Part shown: positions 7,344 to 14,131 of the stretch, piece by piece
How positions within the stretch are numbered: position 1 is the first letter of the stretch
Layout: every line of letters begins with the position of its first letter
Assembly: GCA_035628915.1 (NCBI GenBank)
Contig: DASPIW010000014.1
Span: forward strand, 1 to 15,490
DNA: 15,490 nucleotides
From: JARBUG01 sp035628915
GTDB lineage: Bacteria > Bacillota > Sulfobacillia > Symbiobacteriales > Symbiobacteriaceae
Direction of reading: 5' to 3'
The notes under the pieces: generated by a model
Seen by the model: only the letters and a program-made list of their open reading frames with translations
Told to the model about the DNA's origin: nothing
Database searches by the model: none
Program-made: the position numbers and the translations under genes

Positions 7344-8065
7344 TGTCGCGTCACCTCGAACTTATAGCCGATGCCCCAGACGGTATGGATGTAGTGGTAG
7401 TCCTGCCCTTCCAGCTTCGCCCGCAGCCGGTTGATGTGCGTGTGAATCGTCCGGTCGTCCTCGCTGGGGGAGTAGCCCCAAATCTCCTGCAGCAGCTCGT
7501 CGCGCCGCACGACGGTGCCTGGCCGGTTGGCGAGGTAGATCAGCAGGTCGAACTCCTTGGGGGTCAGGGGTATCTGCTTGCCGTTCCGCTCCACCCGGTG
7601 GCGCCGCTCGTCGATCAGCAGGGTGGGAAAGGTGAGCACGCCTTCCATGGGCGCCGGCGCCGCGGGTGCCGCCGCGGGCTGTCTGTGCGCCTTGGGCATG
7701 CCGCCGCTGCGCTTGAGCAGCGCCCGGGCCCGGGCAAGGAACTCCTGCATGCTGAACGGCTTCGCAAGGTAGTCGTCGGCGCCGAGATCGAACCCCATCA
7801 GCTTGTCGGCCTCTTCGCCGCGAGCGGTCAGGAGGATGATCGGCACCTCCGAAACTTCCCGAAGCTGGCGGATAATCTCCCAGCCGTCCAGGCGCGGGAG
7901 CATCACATCGAGCACAACGAGGGCCGGGCGGGCGACCAGCGCCTGAGTCAGGCCGTCCAGGCCGTCGGCGATCACCTTTACCTCGTAGCCTTCCTTCTCC
8001 AGGTACATGCGCAGCACGTCGGAGAGCATGGCGTCATCTTCCACGACGAGAACCAGCGGAGCCAT
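7340..8065 (-). CDS. OmpR/PhoB-family response regulator
   Basis: 241 residues, DNA-binding transcription regulator paired with the overlapping kinase gene. Receiver domain (1-120) has the acidic pocket Glu9-Asp10-Asp11, phospho-acceptor Asp53 in VLDVMLP, Thr80 and Lys102 (AKPF). An Ala/Pro-rich linker (about 125-143) leads to a winged-helix effector domain with PLTPKEFDLLIYL and the YIHTVWGIGYKF ending typical of the family. The ATG at 8065 is preceded by AGAGGTGG at six bases; a longer reading frame upstream has no Shine-Dalgarno and adds sequence foreign to the family. No clear promoter was found in the 126 bases between this start and the end of the ABC operon. Confidence 0.95.
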   Translation of the reverse strand: MAPLVLVVEDDAMLSDVLRMYLEKEGYEVKVIADGLDGLTQALVARPALVVLDVMLPRLDGWEIIRQLREVSEVPIILLTARGEEADKLMGFDLGADDYLAKPFSMQEFLARARALLKRSGGMPKAHRQPAAAPAAPAPMEGVLTFPTLLIDERRHRVERNGKQIPLTPKEFDLLIYLANRPGTVVRRDELLQEIWGYSPSEDDRTIHTHINRLRAKLEGQDYHYIHTVWGIGYKFEVTRQ

Positions 8066-8159
8066 CCTGTCCACCTCTTTAACGTCGAACCGATCATGCG
8101 CTAAAGAGATTCCCGCTGGGGCTGCGCTTGTCCTGCTGGTAGTGAGCGGGGCATCAAAC

Positions 8160-8186
8160 AACCGGGCCGCCTGTCCCAGGCGGCCC
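8160..8186 (-). terminator. Terminator of the ABC importer operon
   Basis: A perfect 10-bp GC-rich stem (GGGCCGCCTG at 8164-8173 with 8177-8186) and a 3-base loop, six bases after the ATPase stop on the minus strand. It is followed by a short T-rich run (GGTTGTTTG). It separates the importer operon from the two-component genes downstream. Confidence 0.8.
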
Positions 8187-8191
8187 GCAGC

Positions 8192-8920
8192 TTAACTCGC
8201 GATTTGGAGCGCCTCCAGCACATCCTGGCGCAGGGCCGCCAGGCCGGCCCGGTGCCGGGGCCGGGGCTGGCTCAGGACGATCTCCCGGAGCAGGGTGCCG
8301 GGCCGGTTGCTCATGACGAAAACCCGGTCGGCCAGGTAGAGCGCTTCATCAATGTCGTGGGTGACCAGCAGCACGGTCTTTCCGGAGCCCTGCCAGAGCT
8401 TGAGCAGCTCGTTCTGCATGGTCAGGCGCGTCATGGCGTCCAGCGCCCCGTATGGTTCGTCGAGCAGGAGCACTTCGGGGTCCATCACCAGGGCCCGGGC
8501 GATCGAAGCCCGCTGGCGCATGCCGCCGGACAGCTGGTGCGGGTAGTACTTTTCAAAGCCCGCCAGTCCGACTTTCTGCAAAATGGCGCCCACCCGCTGC
8601 TCCCGCTCCCGCCGGGCCACGCCCGCCAGTTCCAGCCCGAAGCCGGCGTTCTCGGCCACGGTCCGCCAGGGGTACAGGGCATGCTCCTGGAAGATCATCA
8701 TCCGCTCGGGCCCGGGGCCGGCGACCGGCCGGCCATCCAGCAGTACACGCCCCGCATCCGGCCGCTCCAGGCCGGCCAGCATGCGCAGCAGGGTCGACTT
8801 GCCGCAGCCCGACGGCCCCACGATGGCCGCAAACTCCCCCCGGGCGATGGACAGGCTCACGCCTTTCAACACGGGCAGGTCCCCGAAGCGCTTGGATACG
8901 TCCTCCACCACAATGCTCAT
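8192..8920 (-). CDS. ABC importer ATP-binding protein (SsuB/TauB type)
   Basis: 242 residues, the cytoplasmic ATPase of the importer encoded by this operon. Walker A GPSGCGKST at 35-43, Q-loop Gln78, signature LSGGMRQR 130-137, Walker B LLLDEP with Asp154-Glu155, and switch His178. The FQEHALYPWRTV and SGGMRQRASIARAL segments are typical of the nitrate/sulfonate/taurine importer subfamily. The ATG at 8920 overlaps the permease stop as ATGA, with GGGGAGG seven bases upstream, so translation is probably coupled. The exact substrate is unknown. Confidence 0.93.
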   Translation of the reverse strand: MSIVVEDVSKRFGDLPVLKGVSLSIARGEFAAIVGPSGCGKSTLLRMLAGLERPDAGRVLLDGRPVAGPGPERMMIFQEHALYPWRTVAENAGFGLELAGVARREREQRVGAILQKVGLAGFEKYYPHQLSGGMRQRASIARALVMDPEVLLLDEPYGALDAMTRLTMQNELLKLWQGSGKTVLLVTHDIDEALYLADRVFVMSNRPGTLLREIVLSQPRPRHRAGLAALRQDVLEALQIAS

Positions 8921-9681
8921 GCCGCTTCCTCCCCTGCCGTGCTGCGCCAGCGGAGCAGCCGGCGTTTTGCTTGCTCTAGCAAAACGTGGTCGATCGCCGA
9001 GGCGATCGCACCGATCACGGCGATGCCCACCAGCACGCCGGCCATGTCGGCCACTTCGCCGGCGTAGTGAATCGACCAGCCCAGTCCTTTGGACGCCCCC
9101 ACCACCATTTCACCGGCGATCAGCGAGCGCCAGCCGTTGCCGAAAGCGACCTGGGCGCCCGTCACGAAGGCGGGCAGCGCCTCCGGGGCGTAGACCTTGG
9201 TCAGCAGTTGCCCCCGGGAGGCGCCCATCACCTGGGCCAGTTCCAGATGGGTCCGGTTTACGCCCTCGGTCGCGTTCATGACGGAGAGGGCCATGGGGAA
9301 GAACGTCGCGATGGCGACCACGGTAATGATGGGGATGTTGCCGAAGCCAAAGAGGATGATCAGGAACGGCGCCCAAGTAATGGGCGGAATCGACTGGAGG
9401 ATGGCGATCAGGCTGCGCAGATAGGCGGCGAACGGCCTGGAGAGGCCGGAGAGCAGGCCCAATACGGCGCCCAGCACCACGCCGGCCGTCCAGCCGGCGC
9501 CCAGCCGAATCAGGCTGAGCTTGACGCCGGCGTAGAAATTGGGGTCACCGGCCAGGCGCACCAGCCGGGCCGCCGTCTTCGGCACGCCGGGCAGCAGAAA
9601 CGGCGGCAGAAAGAAGGCGGCAACCTGCCACACGGCGATCAGACTGAAGACAGCGGCGAGCCCGGCCAGCCATTTTTTCAT
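8917..9681 (-). CDS. ABC importer permease (SsuC/TauC type)
   Basis: 254 residues, integral membrane subunit. A hydrophobic N-terminal helix (about 6-28) is followed by roughly five more, with the loop that docks on the ATPase at about 148-170 (MGASRGQLL...APEALP, Gly153). SIPPITWAPFLI and FGFG are typical of the SsuC/TauC/NrtB family. The ATG at 9681 shares one base with the stop of the binding-protein gene (TGATG), and the gene overlaps the ATPase gene by four bases, so the three genes form one transcript. The short, charged C-terminus ends in EEAA. Confidence 0.92.
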   Translation of the reverse strand: MKKWLAGLAAVFSLIAVWQVAAFFLPPFLLPGVPKTAARLVRLAGDPNFYAGVKLSLIRLGAGWTAGVVLGAVLGLLSGLSRPFAAYLRSLIAILQSIPPITWAPFLIILFGFGNIPIITVVAIATFFPMALSVMNATEGVNRTHLELAQVMGASRGQLLTKVYAPEALPAFVTGAQVAFGNGWRSLIAGEMVVGASKGLGWSIHYAGEVADMAGVLVGIAVIGAIASAIDHVLLEQAKRRLLRWRSTAGEEAA

Positions 9682-10745
9682 CAGTGCGCGGCCCCCTGCT
9701 TCTGCTGCCAGGTCAGGTCCAGGAACGACTCAACCTTGACCGACTCCGGCAGGATCTGCTGCGCTACCATAATCTCCACGACTTCCTGCATCCGCTTCAC
9801 TTCGTCCGTCGTGATCTCCCAGTGGAACATCTGGCTTTCGATCGCTTTCTTGATGACGGCCTGGGCGGCCACCTGCCCGCCCGGGCCCGTCAGCGTCTCT
9901 TCCTGAATGAACCGCTTGGTCAGCAGCCGCGCGGCCTCGTCGGGCTGTTTTTGCAGCATGGTGATGGCCTCCTGCTGGGCGCCCAGCAGGGCGTCGATGG
10001 CGGCCCGGTCTTCCTTTAGCATCTTGCCGGAGGTGATGACGACCATGCACGGGAACGGCCAGACCTTGCCGATTTCGTAGATGGCCTCCACTTCGGAGGA
10101 TGCCTTGGCAATCTGCTCGTACGGCTCGAAGACGAAGGCGGCGTCCACCTGGCCGGCGGCCAGCGACTGGACGGCGACAGCCGGGGAGACGTAGACCATG
10201 TTCACGTCGTCCCGCTTCAGCCCAGCCTGGGGCAGCACCACGCCGTTCAGCACGATGTCGGCGGTGGAGCCCTTCTGCTGGCTGGCCAGCTTCTTGCCTT
10301 TCAGATCGGCGACCGTCTTAATGCCGCTGCCTTTCTTGACGAGGATGGAGTGATAACCCATCTGGGCGCCGCCGACGACTTTGATGTCGGCGCCCTTCTG
10401 GGCCCAGGTGGCGGCGTTGGTGAAGCCCAGCACGCCCGCCTGCAGCTGCCCGCCGACGATGGCCTTGATCAAGTCGGTGCCGGATTCAAAAAGCTGAAGT
10501 TCCACGTCGAGCCCGTGCTTGTCGTACAGGCCGGCGTCCTTGGCCAGCATGGCCTGCGCGTCGTCCATGACGTTCAGGTAGCCGACCCGGAGGGCCTTTT
10601 TGGCAGCGGGAGCAGACGGCGTCAGAGTCGCCCCGGCCGGGGGGGTCTTCGTCTCGGCCCCGCACCCGGAGACCACCAGCATCGTCGCAATCAGCACCAG
10701 GATCCCCCAAGCACGAAGCCGCAGCTTGCTCAACGAATTCCCCAC
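9681..10745 (-). CDS. ABC importer substrate-binding lipoprotein (NMT1/SsuA-like)
   Basis: 354 residues from a GTG at 10745. A TTG at 10733 is an equally good start because AAAGGTGG lies 8 bases before it. The signal peptide ends in the lipobox VSGC (Cys28 in the long form), followed by a Thr/Pro/Ala linker and a periplasmic-binding fold from about residue 51 (ALRVGYLN). LVKKGSGIKTVADLKGKKLA and SLAAGQVDAAFVFEPY are landmark segments of the NMT1/THI5-like and SsuA/TauA families, which bind sulfonates, nitrate, or thiamine and pyrimidine precursors. No sulfonatase, nitrate reductase or thiamine gene is adjacent, so the ligand stays open. It is the first gene of the importer operon, about 45 bases after a strong promoter. 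The protein is presumably tethered to the outer face of the membrane. Confidence 0.92.
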   Translation of the reverse strand: MGNSLSKLRLRAWGILVLIATMLVVSGCGAETKTPPAGATLTPSAPAAKKALRVGYLNVMDDAQAMLAKDAGLYDKHGLDVELQLFESGTDLIKAIVGGQLQAGVLGFTNAATWAQKGADIKVVGGAQMGYHSILVKKGSGIKTVADLKGKKLASQQKGSTADIVLNGVVLPQAGLKRDDVNMVYVSPAVAVQSLAAGQVDAAFVFEPYEQIAKASSEVEAIYEIGKVWPFPCMVVITSGKMLKEDRAAIDALLGAQQEAITMLQKQPDEAARLLTKRFIQEETLTGPGGQVAAQAVIKKAIESQMFHWEITTDEVKRMQEVVEIMVAQQILPESVKVESFLDLTWQQKQGAAH

Positions 10746-10750
10746 CTTTG

Positions 10751-10775
10751 TATTCCTAGTGTTCCGCTCGGAATA
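10751..10775 (-). promoter_or_regulatory. Nested dyad in importer leader, possible operator
   Basis: TATTCC (10751-10756) and GGAATA (10770-10775) form an outer inverted repeat; TTCCG-CT-CGGAA (10762-10773) is a perfect inner one. The dyad lies between the predicted transcription start and the first start codon, where a repressor could act. No known regulator is identified from it. Confidence 0.35.
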
Positions 10776-10797
10776 GTTATGTTTGGATCATGCCCCT

Positions 10798-10827
10798 ATT
10801 CTAGCCTTGGGGCCCTACGAATGTCAA
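10798..10827 (-). promoter_or_regulatory. Sigma-A promoter of the ABC importer operon
   Basis: On the minus strand a perfect -35 TTGACA (complement of 10822-10827) is followed by 18 bases and the -10 box TAGAAT (complement of 10798-10803, 5/6). Transcription would start near 10791, leaving a leader of about 45 bases. It lies directly after the terminator of the sigma/DUF4349 operon. Confidence 0.75.
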
Positions 10828-10830
10828 CAG

Positions 10831-10858
10831 AAAACCCGCGCCTGCCGGCGCGGGTTTT
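10831..10858 (-). terminator. Terminator of the sigma/DUF4349 operon
   Basis: A perfect 12-bp stem (AAAACCCGCGCC at 10831-10842 with 10847-10858), 4-base loop, ending in TTTT on either strand, so it could act in both directions. On the minus strand it lies 15 bases after the DUF4349 stop. Confidence 0.9.
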
Positions 10859-10873
10859 CAATGCGAACGCAGT

Positions 10874-12073
10874 TCAGGCAGAAGGTCCGGTACGGCGGCG
10901 CCGCCACAAGGCGAGGCCAATCAGCCCGAAGACGGCGACGGCGACCAGGAACGGGGCGACGGCGGCGGCGCCGACCAGCAGGGATTGGCCGAGGGCGCCG
11001 AACCAGTCGATCGAGCGCTGGAAGGCCCGGGTCATGGAAGCCCAGAGCCCCTTGTCCTCGTCGGGCGGAGGCGGCGGCTCCTTGCCCGGCGCCGGCTGGG
11101 TGAAGAGGATGTTGATGGTCGAGTATTCGACTTGATTGGACAGGAGTTTCAGGCTGCCCTGCATCTGTTCGATTAACGCCCGGGTGTCATTAATCTGGCG
11201 GGTCAACTTCATCCAGTCGTCAAATGTGGTCGCCTTGGCGGCCAGTTCCTGAAGTTTGCGCTCATACTCCTCCTGGATGCGGATGCGCGCCTCCAAGTCG
11301 TAGTAGCGTTCGGTCACGTCCTGGGACCACTGGCGCTCCTGCTGCACTTCGCCGATGCGGCGAATCTCTGCGATGGCGCCGTTGTACTGGCCGGAGGGGA
11401 GCCGCAGCGTCAGGCGCCCGGCCCAGGAGCCGTCGTGGCCCTTGTTCAGGGCGGCGTCGACGACGTAGCCGGCGGTGGTGGCGGCCAGGGTCTGCAGCCG
11501 CTGCATGGCGGTGACTGCGTCGGTCACCTGAAGCTGGTACTCGGCGTTCAGGACGATTTTGCGGCCGGGCTGGGCTTCCACGGCGGGCACCGCCGTCACC
11601 GCTGTGTCGTCATTGTCGAACTCGACGGCGGAAGCGCCGGTGGTGACCACCTGGAAGGCCTTGCCCTTGGCTTCCACACCGGACAGGGGCGGCCCCGCCT
11701 CGTCCATTACGGTGACTGTGTACTCGGCAGAGCCAGGGGGCTTCATCAATCCCTCTGCGGGGGCGCCGGACCTGCCATAGCCGTCAGTCACGGCCGCGGC
11801 GGACACTTCGGCGGGCCTGGCCTCCTCCTTCACGACCGGCGGCTGCCCCAGTATCGCCAGTGTCACCACTGCCGCGGCAGCAACCGCCGTGGCGCCGCCC
11901 CAGCGCTGCCAGGGCTTGCGCGCCTTGGGTGCCTTCCTGGTGGGCGCCGCCTCTGCCTGACTAATGCGGGCCCGCAGCTTCGCCTTCAGCTCCGGCGTCA
12001 CCCGCCAGCCCGCAAATAGAGTCTCCTGTGCGGCAGGCCGCAGATCGGTCAGGGCCCGCTTGCGCTCAGTCAT
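10874..12073 (-). CDS. DUF4349 membrane protein, probable anti-sigma factor
   Basis: 399 residues from the ATG at 12073, which sits 8 bases after GGGGG; an ATG at 12079 is only two bases from it and less likely. A cytoplasmic N-terminus (1-58) rich in basic residues is followed by a membrane helix (about 60-77). Then comes an extracytoplasmic region with the DUF4349 core from about 170 (RKIVLNAEYQLQV, AGYVVDA, LRLPSGQYNGAIAEI), a coiled-coil-like stretch (about 245-315), a proline-rich break, and a second helix (about 362-390) before a basic tail. The start overlaps the sigma-factor stop (ATGACTGA), so the two are translationally coupled, the usual arrangement for a sigma factor and its inhibitor. 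No zinc-finger HxxxCxxC motif is present in the N-terminus. The role is inferred from position and topology. Confidence 0.8.
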   Translation of the reverse strand: MTERKRALTDLRPAAQETLFAGWRVTPELKAKLRARISQAEAAPTRKAPKARKPWQRWGGATAVAAAAVVTLAILGQPPVVKEEARPAEVSAAAVTDGYGRSGAPAEGLMKPPGSAEYTVTVMDEAGPPLSGVEAKGKAFQVVTTGASAVEFDNDDTAVTAVPAVEAQPGRKIVLNAEYQLQVTDAVTAMQRLQTLAATTAGYVVDAALNKGHDGSWAGRLTLRLPSGQYNGAIAEIRRIGEVQQERQWSQDVTERYYDLEARIRIQEEYERKLQELAAKATTFDDWMKLTRQINDTRALIEQMQGSLKLLSNQVEYSTINILFTQPAPGKEPPPPPDEDKGLWASMTRAFQRSIDWFGALGQSLLVGAAAVAPFLVAVAVFGLIGLALWRRRRTGPSA

Positions 12074-12632
12074 GAGCATATCCCCCTTCCGTCAGCATCG
12101 CCTTCAGGCGGGCCCGTGCCCGGTGCAGCCGGCTCCGGACAGTGCCCACACTGAGCCGCAAGGCCTCGGCGACTTCACGGGTGTCCATCTCTTCGTAATA
12201 GTAAAGCAGCACCACTTCACGGTACTCGACGGGCAGCTCCATCACTTTCTGCAGCAGCTGCTGCCGGTCGGCGTTCGCCAATACCTGCTCCACCGCATCC
12301 ACTTCGGTGGGCAGCAGGGGGATGTTGCTGAGAAAGTCCTGCCCGAGCAGCAGCACGCGGCGCATGTTCCAGGACCGCAACCGGTCGTGGCAGAGGTTGA
12401 CCGCGATGCGGTAAATCCACGTCTTGACGCTGCTTTCGCCCCGGAACGTGTGCAGCTGCAGGTAGACCCGGGTGAAAACATCCTGGAAGATGTCCTCGGC
12501 CAGGTCCCGGTCTTTCAAGTAGAAGTAAGCCAGCTGCAGGATGCTGTCGCCGTACGCATCGACAAGCTGCTCAAGGGCGCGCTCCCGATCTGCCAGATCG
12601 AGGGCCGCCGTCCCGGCCATTGTTGCCTCCAT
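12066..12632 (-). CDS. ECF-type RNA polymerase sigma factor
   Basis: 188 residues from the ATG at 12632, chosen because GGAGGAGG (complement of 12641-12648) lies 8 bases upstream; a TTG at 12659 would precede that site and is unlikely. Region 2 (about 24-90) contains DLAEDIFQDVFTRVY and TWIYRIAVNLCHDRLR; region 4 (about 118-172) contains LPVEYREVVLLYYYEEMD and a helix-turn-helix TVRSRLHRARARLK. There is no region 3 or 1.1, as expected for an ECF (SigW-like) factor. It directs polymerase to a set of stress or envelope promoters. Its own promoter could not be identified in the upstream 188 bases. It is probably held inactive by the membrane protein encoded next. Confidence 0.93.
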   Translation of the reverse strand: MEATMAGTAALDLADRERALEQLVDAYGDSILQLAYFYLKDRDLAEDIFQDVFTRVYLQLHTFRGESSVKTWIYRIAVNLCHDRLRSWNMRRVLLLGQDFLSNIPLLPTEVDAVEQVLANADRQQLLQKVMELPVEYREVVLLYYYEEMDTREVAEALRLSVGTVRSRLHRARARLKAMLTEGGYAHD

Positions 12633-12762
12633 GGGGTTGTCCTCCTCCGGGCCGTGCAACGTTGCTGACTAATAGACGGCGCAGGGGCCATCCGCGCTTC
12701 AGCCGTGTGCGAACTTTTTTTGGTGATGCGACTGAAGTGGGTCCCGTAGCCAACTTTGGTCA

Positions 12763-12790
12763 CTTGTGCTAAGGTATACCTTGATTCAAG
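12763..12790 (+). promoter_or_regulatory. Dyad around a 12-bp palindrome upstream of deacetylase gene
   Basis: AAGGTATACCTT (12771-12782) is a perfect palindrome; CTTG (12763-12766) and CAAG (12787-12790) extend the symmetry. It lies in the divergent region between the ECF sigma factor and the deacetylase gene, 31 bases before the latter's start, and may be an operator. I found no convincing sigma-A or ECF promoter pair nearby. Confidence 0.4.
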
Positions 12791-12820
12791 AGTTCTGTCG
12801 ACAAACGGGGGCATTGAAAC

Positions 12821-13963
12821 GTGCGGGTGCGAACGCTGATCACTGCCGCGCTTCTCCTGGCCTTCGCCGCCTGCGTGCCTGCAGTCCGGGTCCAGCCCAA
12901 GCCGACCGAGGCAGTGGTCGCCCTGGCCGCCGTGCCGGCGGCTGCAGCCCCGGCGCCCGCACCTGTGCAAGCGCAGCCGTCCCCGGAGCCCCCTTCCCCT
13001 GTGGCCGGCCAGGCGGCTCCGCCCGCCCAGGAGGCGACCGCCCCCGCGCCCCTCAAAGTCGACCAGCAGGCCCCCGCCAGGCAACCGACCCCCGCCGGTC
13101 AACCGGTCACTCCCAACCGAACGACGCCGGACCGGCCCGCTGCTGCCAGGGTTGAGCCGCCCGTCGCCGAGCTCCCCAAGGTGCCGCCGGTGCCCCGCCT
13201 GGCCATTCTGGTCTATCATGACGTCGATGACACAAACCCGAGCGCCTTCACCGTTTCGGTGGCTCAGTTGGAAGCCCAGGTGCAGATGCTGAAAGAGGAA
13301 GGCTACGCCTTCTACCGCCTGGCCGACGTGGAAAAGCTGCTCGCCGACGCCCCGGGCATGCCCGAAAAAGGCGTCATGCTGGTCTTTGACGACGGCTACC
13401 AGTCCTTCGCCACCCGGGTTCTGCCCGTGGCGAAAAAGTACGGCGTCCCGGCGGTCTGTTTCGTCGTCACCAAGTATATGGACTTTGACATGATCTTCGG
13501 GCGCCCGCACATGTCGCAGGTCGAGCTAAAGCAGGTTGCCGAGTCCGGTCTGCTTGAGCTGGCGGGCCACAGCTACTACGGGCACCGGACCGCCGAGACG
13601 GAAGACGGCACGTGGCAGCCCGTGTTGACGCACCGCATCCGCAAGCCGCAGAGCACGCTCTATGAAACGCCGGAAGAGTACGCTCAGCGGGTCCGCGACG
13701 ACTTTGAGCAGACGGCGAACGTGCTGCGGGAACTCGGCGCCGGCATCGGCGAGCGCCACTATACCTTCCCGTTCACGGCCCGCTCCGACGAGGCGGTGGC
13801 CCTCGGGCGCCTGGCCGGGTTCCGGTATTTCTACGTGGGCGGTGAGCAGCTTGTCCGGCCCGACACGGACCCGGGCGCCATTCCCAGAGTCCACGCCGGC
13901 GCCCCGGAGATCACCGCCGAAGTGCTCCGCACGCGGCTGCGCAACCTGTTTGCTGAACCTTAG
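12821..13963 (+). CDS. Polysaccharide deacetylase lipoprotein (PgaB/IcaB-like)
   Basis: 380 residues from a GTG with GGGGG nine bases upstream. The signal peptide ends at FAAC with Cys18 as probable lipid site (Phe at -3 is not canonical). Residues 19-125 are a Pro/Ala/Val-rich linker that would span the cell wall. A NodB-type carbohydrate-esterase-4 domain follows from about 127: LAILVYHDVDD, metal/catalytic Asp190-Asp191 in VFDDGY, and His250/His255 in GHSYYGH. The DD plus HxxxxH pattern matches PgaB/IcaB, which remove acetyl groups from poly-beta-1,6-N-acetylglucosamine. Peptidoglycan deacetylase activity is the main alternative. No synthase (pgaC/icaA) gene is nearby, so it stands alone. 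It is divergent from the ECF sigma factor and may belong to its regulon. Confidence 0.88.
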   Translation: MRVRTLITAALLLAFAACVPAVRVQPKPTEAVVALAAVPAAAAPAPAPVQAQPSPEPPSPVAGQAAPPAQEATAPAPLKVDQQAPARQPTPAGQPVTPNRTTPDRPAAARVEPPVAELPKVPPVPRLAILVYHDVDDTNPSAFTVSVAQLEAQVQMLKEEGYAFYRLADVEKLLADAPGMPEKGVMLVFDDGYQSFATRVLPVAKKYGVPAVCFVVTKYMDFDMIFGRPHMSQVELKQVAESGLLELAGHSYYGHRTAETEDGTWQPVLTHRIRKPQSTLYETPEEYAQRVRDDFEQTANVLRELGAGIGERHYTFPFTARSDEAVALGRLAGFRYFYVGGEQLVRPDTDPGAIPRVHAGAPEITAEVLRTRLRNLFAEP

Positions 13964-13985
13964 CCGTGCTTGACCCGCTTTCAAG

Positions 13986-14019
13986 AGCGCCGGGGAATTG
14001 CCCCCGGCGCTTTCTGGTT
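13986..14019 (+). terminator. Terminator after deacetylase gene
   Basis: A 10-bp stem (AGCGCCGGGG at 13986-13995 with 14002-14011), 6-base loop, then TTCTGGTTC. It begins 23 bases after the deacetylase stop codon. Confidence 0.8.
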
Positions 14020-14114
14020 CACAGCGTACTCTTGCCGCCCGCTCGCTGGGAACCTTCCCCGCAAGGTAGGACGAAAAGGGTGCCGAATCCTCGTAACGAT
14101 ACTCTAGTGGTCCT

Positions 14115-14122
14115 TTAGGAGG
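14115..14122 (+). promoter_or_regulatory. Ribosome binding site deciding a TTG start
   Basis: TTAGGAGG lies nine bases before the TTG at 14132. No ATG or GTG in that frame fits, so this site is the main reason for accepting the TTG start of the following gene. Confidence 0.7.
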
Positions 14123-14131
14123 CCGTGCTGT

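Noticed and set aside
5571..7367. 598-codon open frame on the plus strand opposite the sensor kinase
   Set aside because: Same reason: the minus strand encodes an intact histidine kinase. The equal length to the other antisense frame is coincidence.
8066..8161. Upstream extension of the response regulator to 8161
   Set aside because: It adds 32 residues not found before receiver domains, while the ATG at 8065 has a good ribosome site and places the acidic pocket at its normal position.
12709..12732. GCGAAC...CGAC resembling an ECF promoter
   Set aside because: The spacing between the two elements is 14 bases, too short for known ECF promoters of the SigW/SigX type.
12697..12737. CTTCAG/CTGAAG inverted repeat with a T7 run between the arms
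   Set aside because: The stem is only 6 bp with a 29-base loop and the T-run lies inside the loop, so it is not a terminator.
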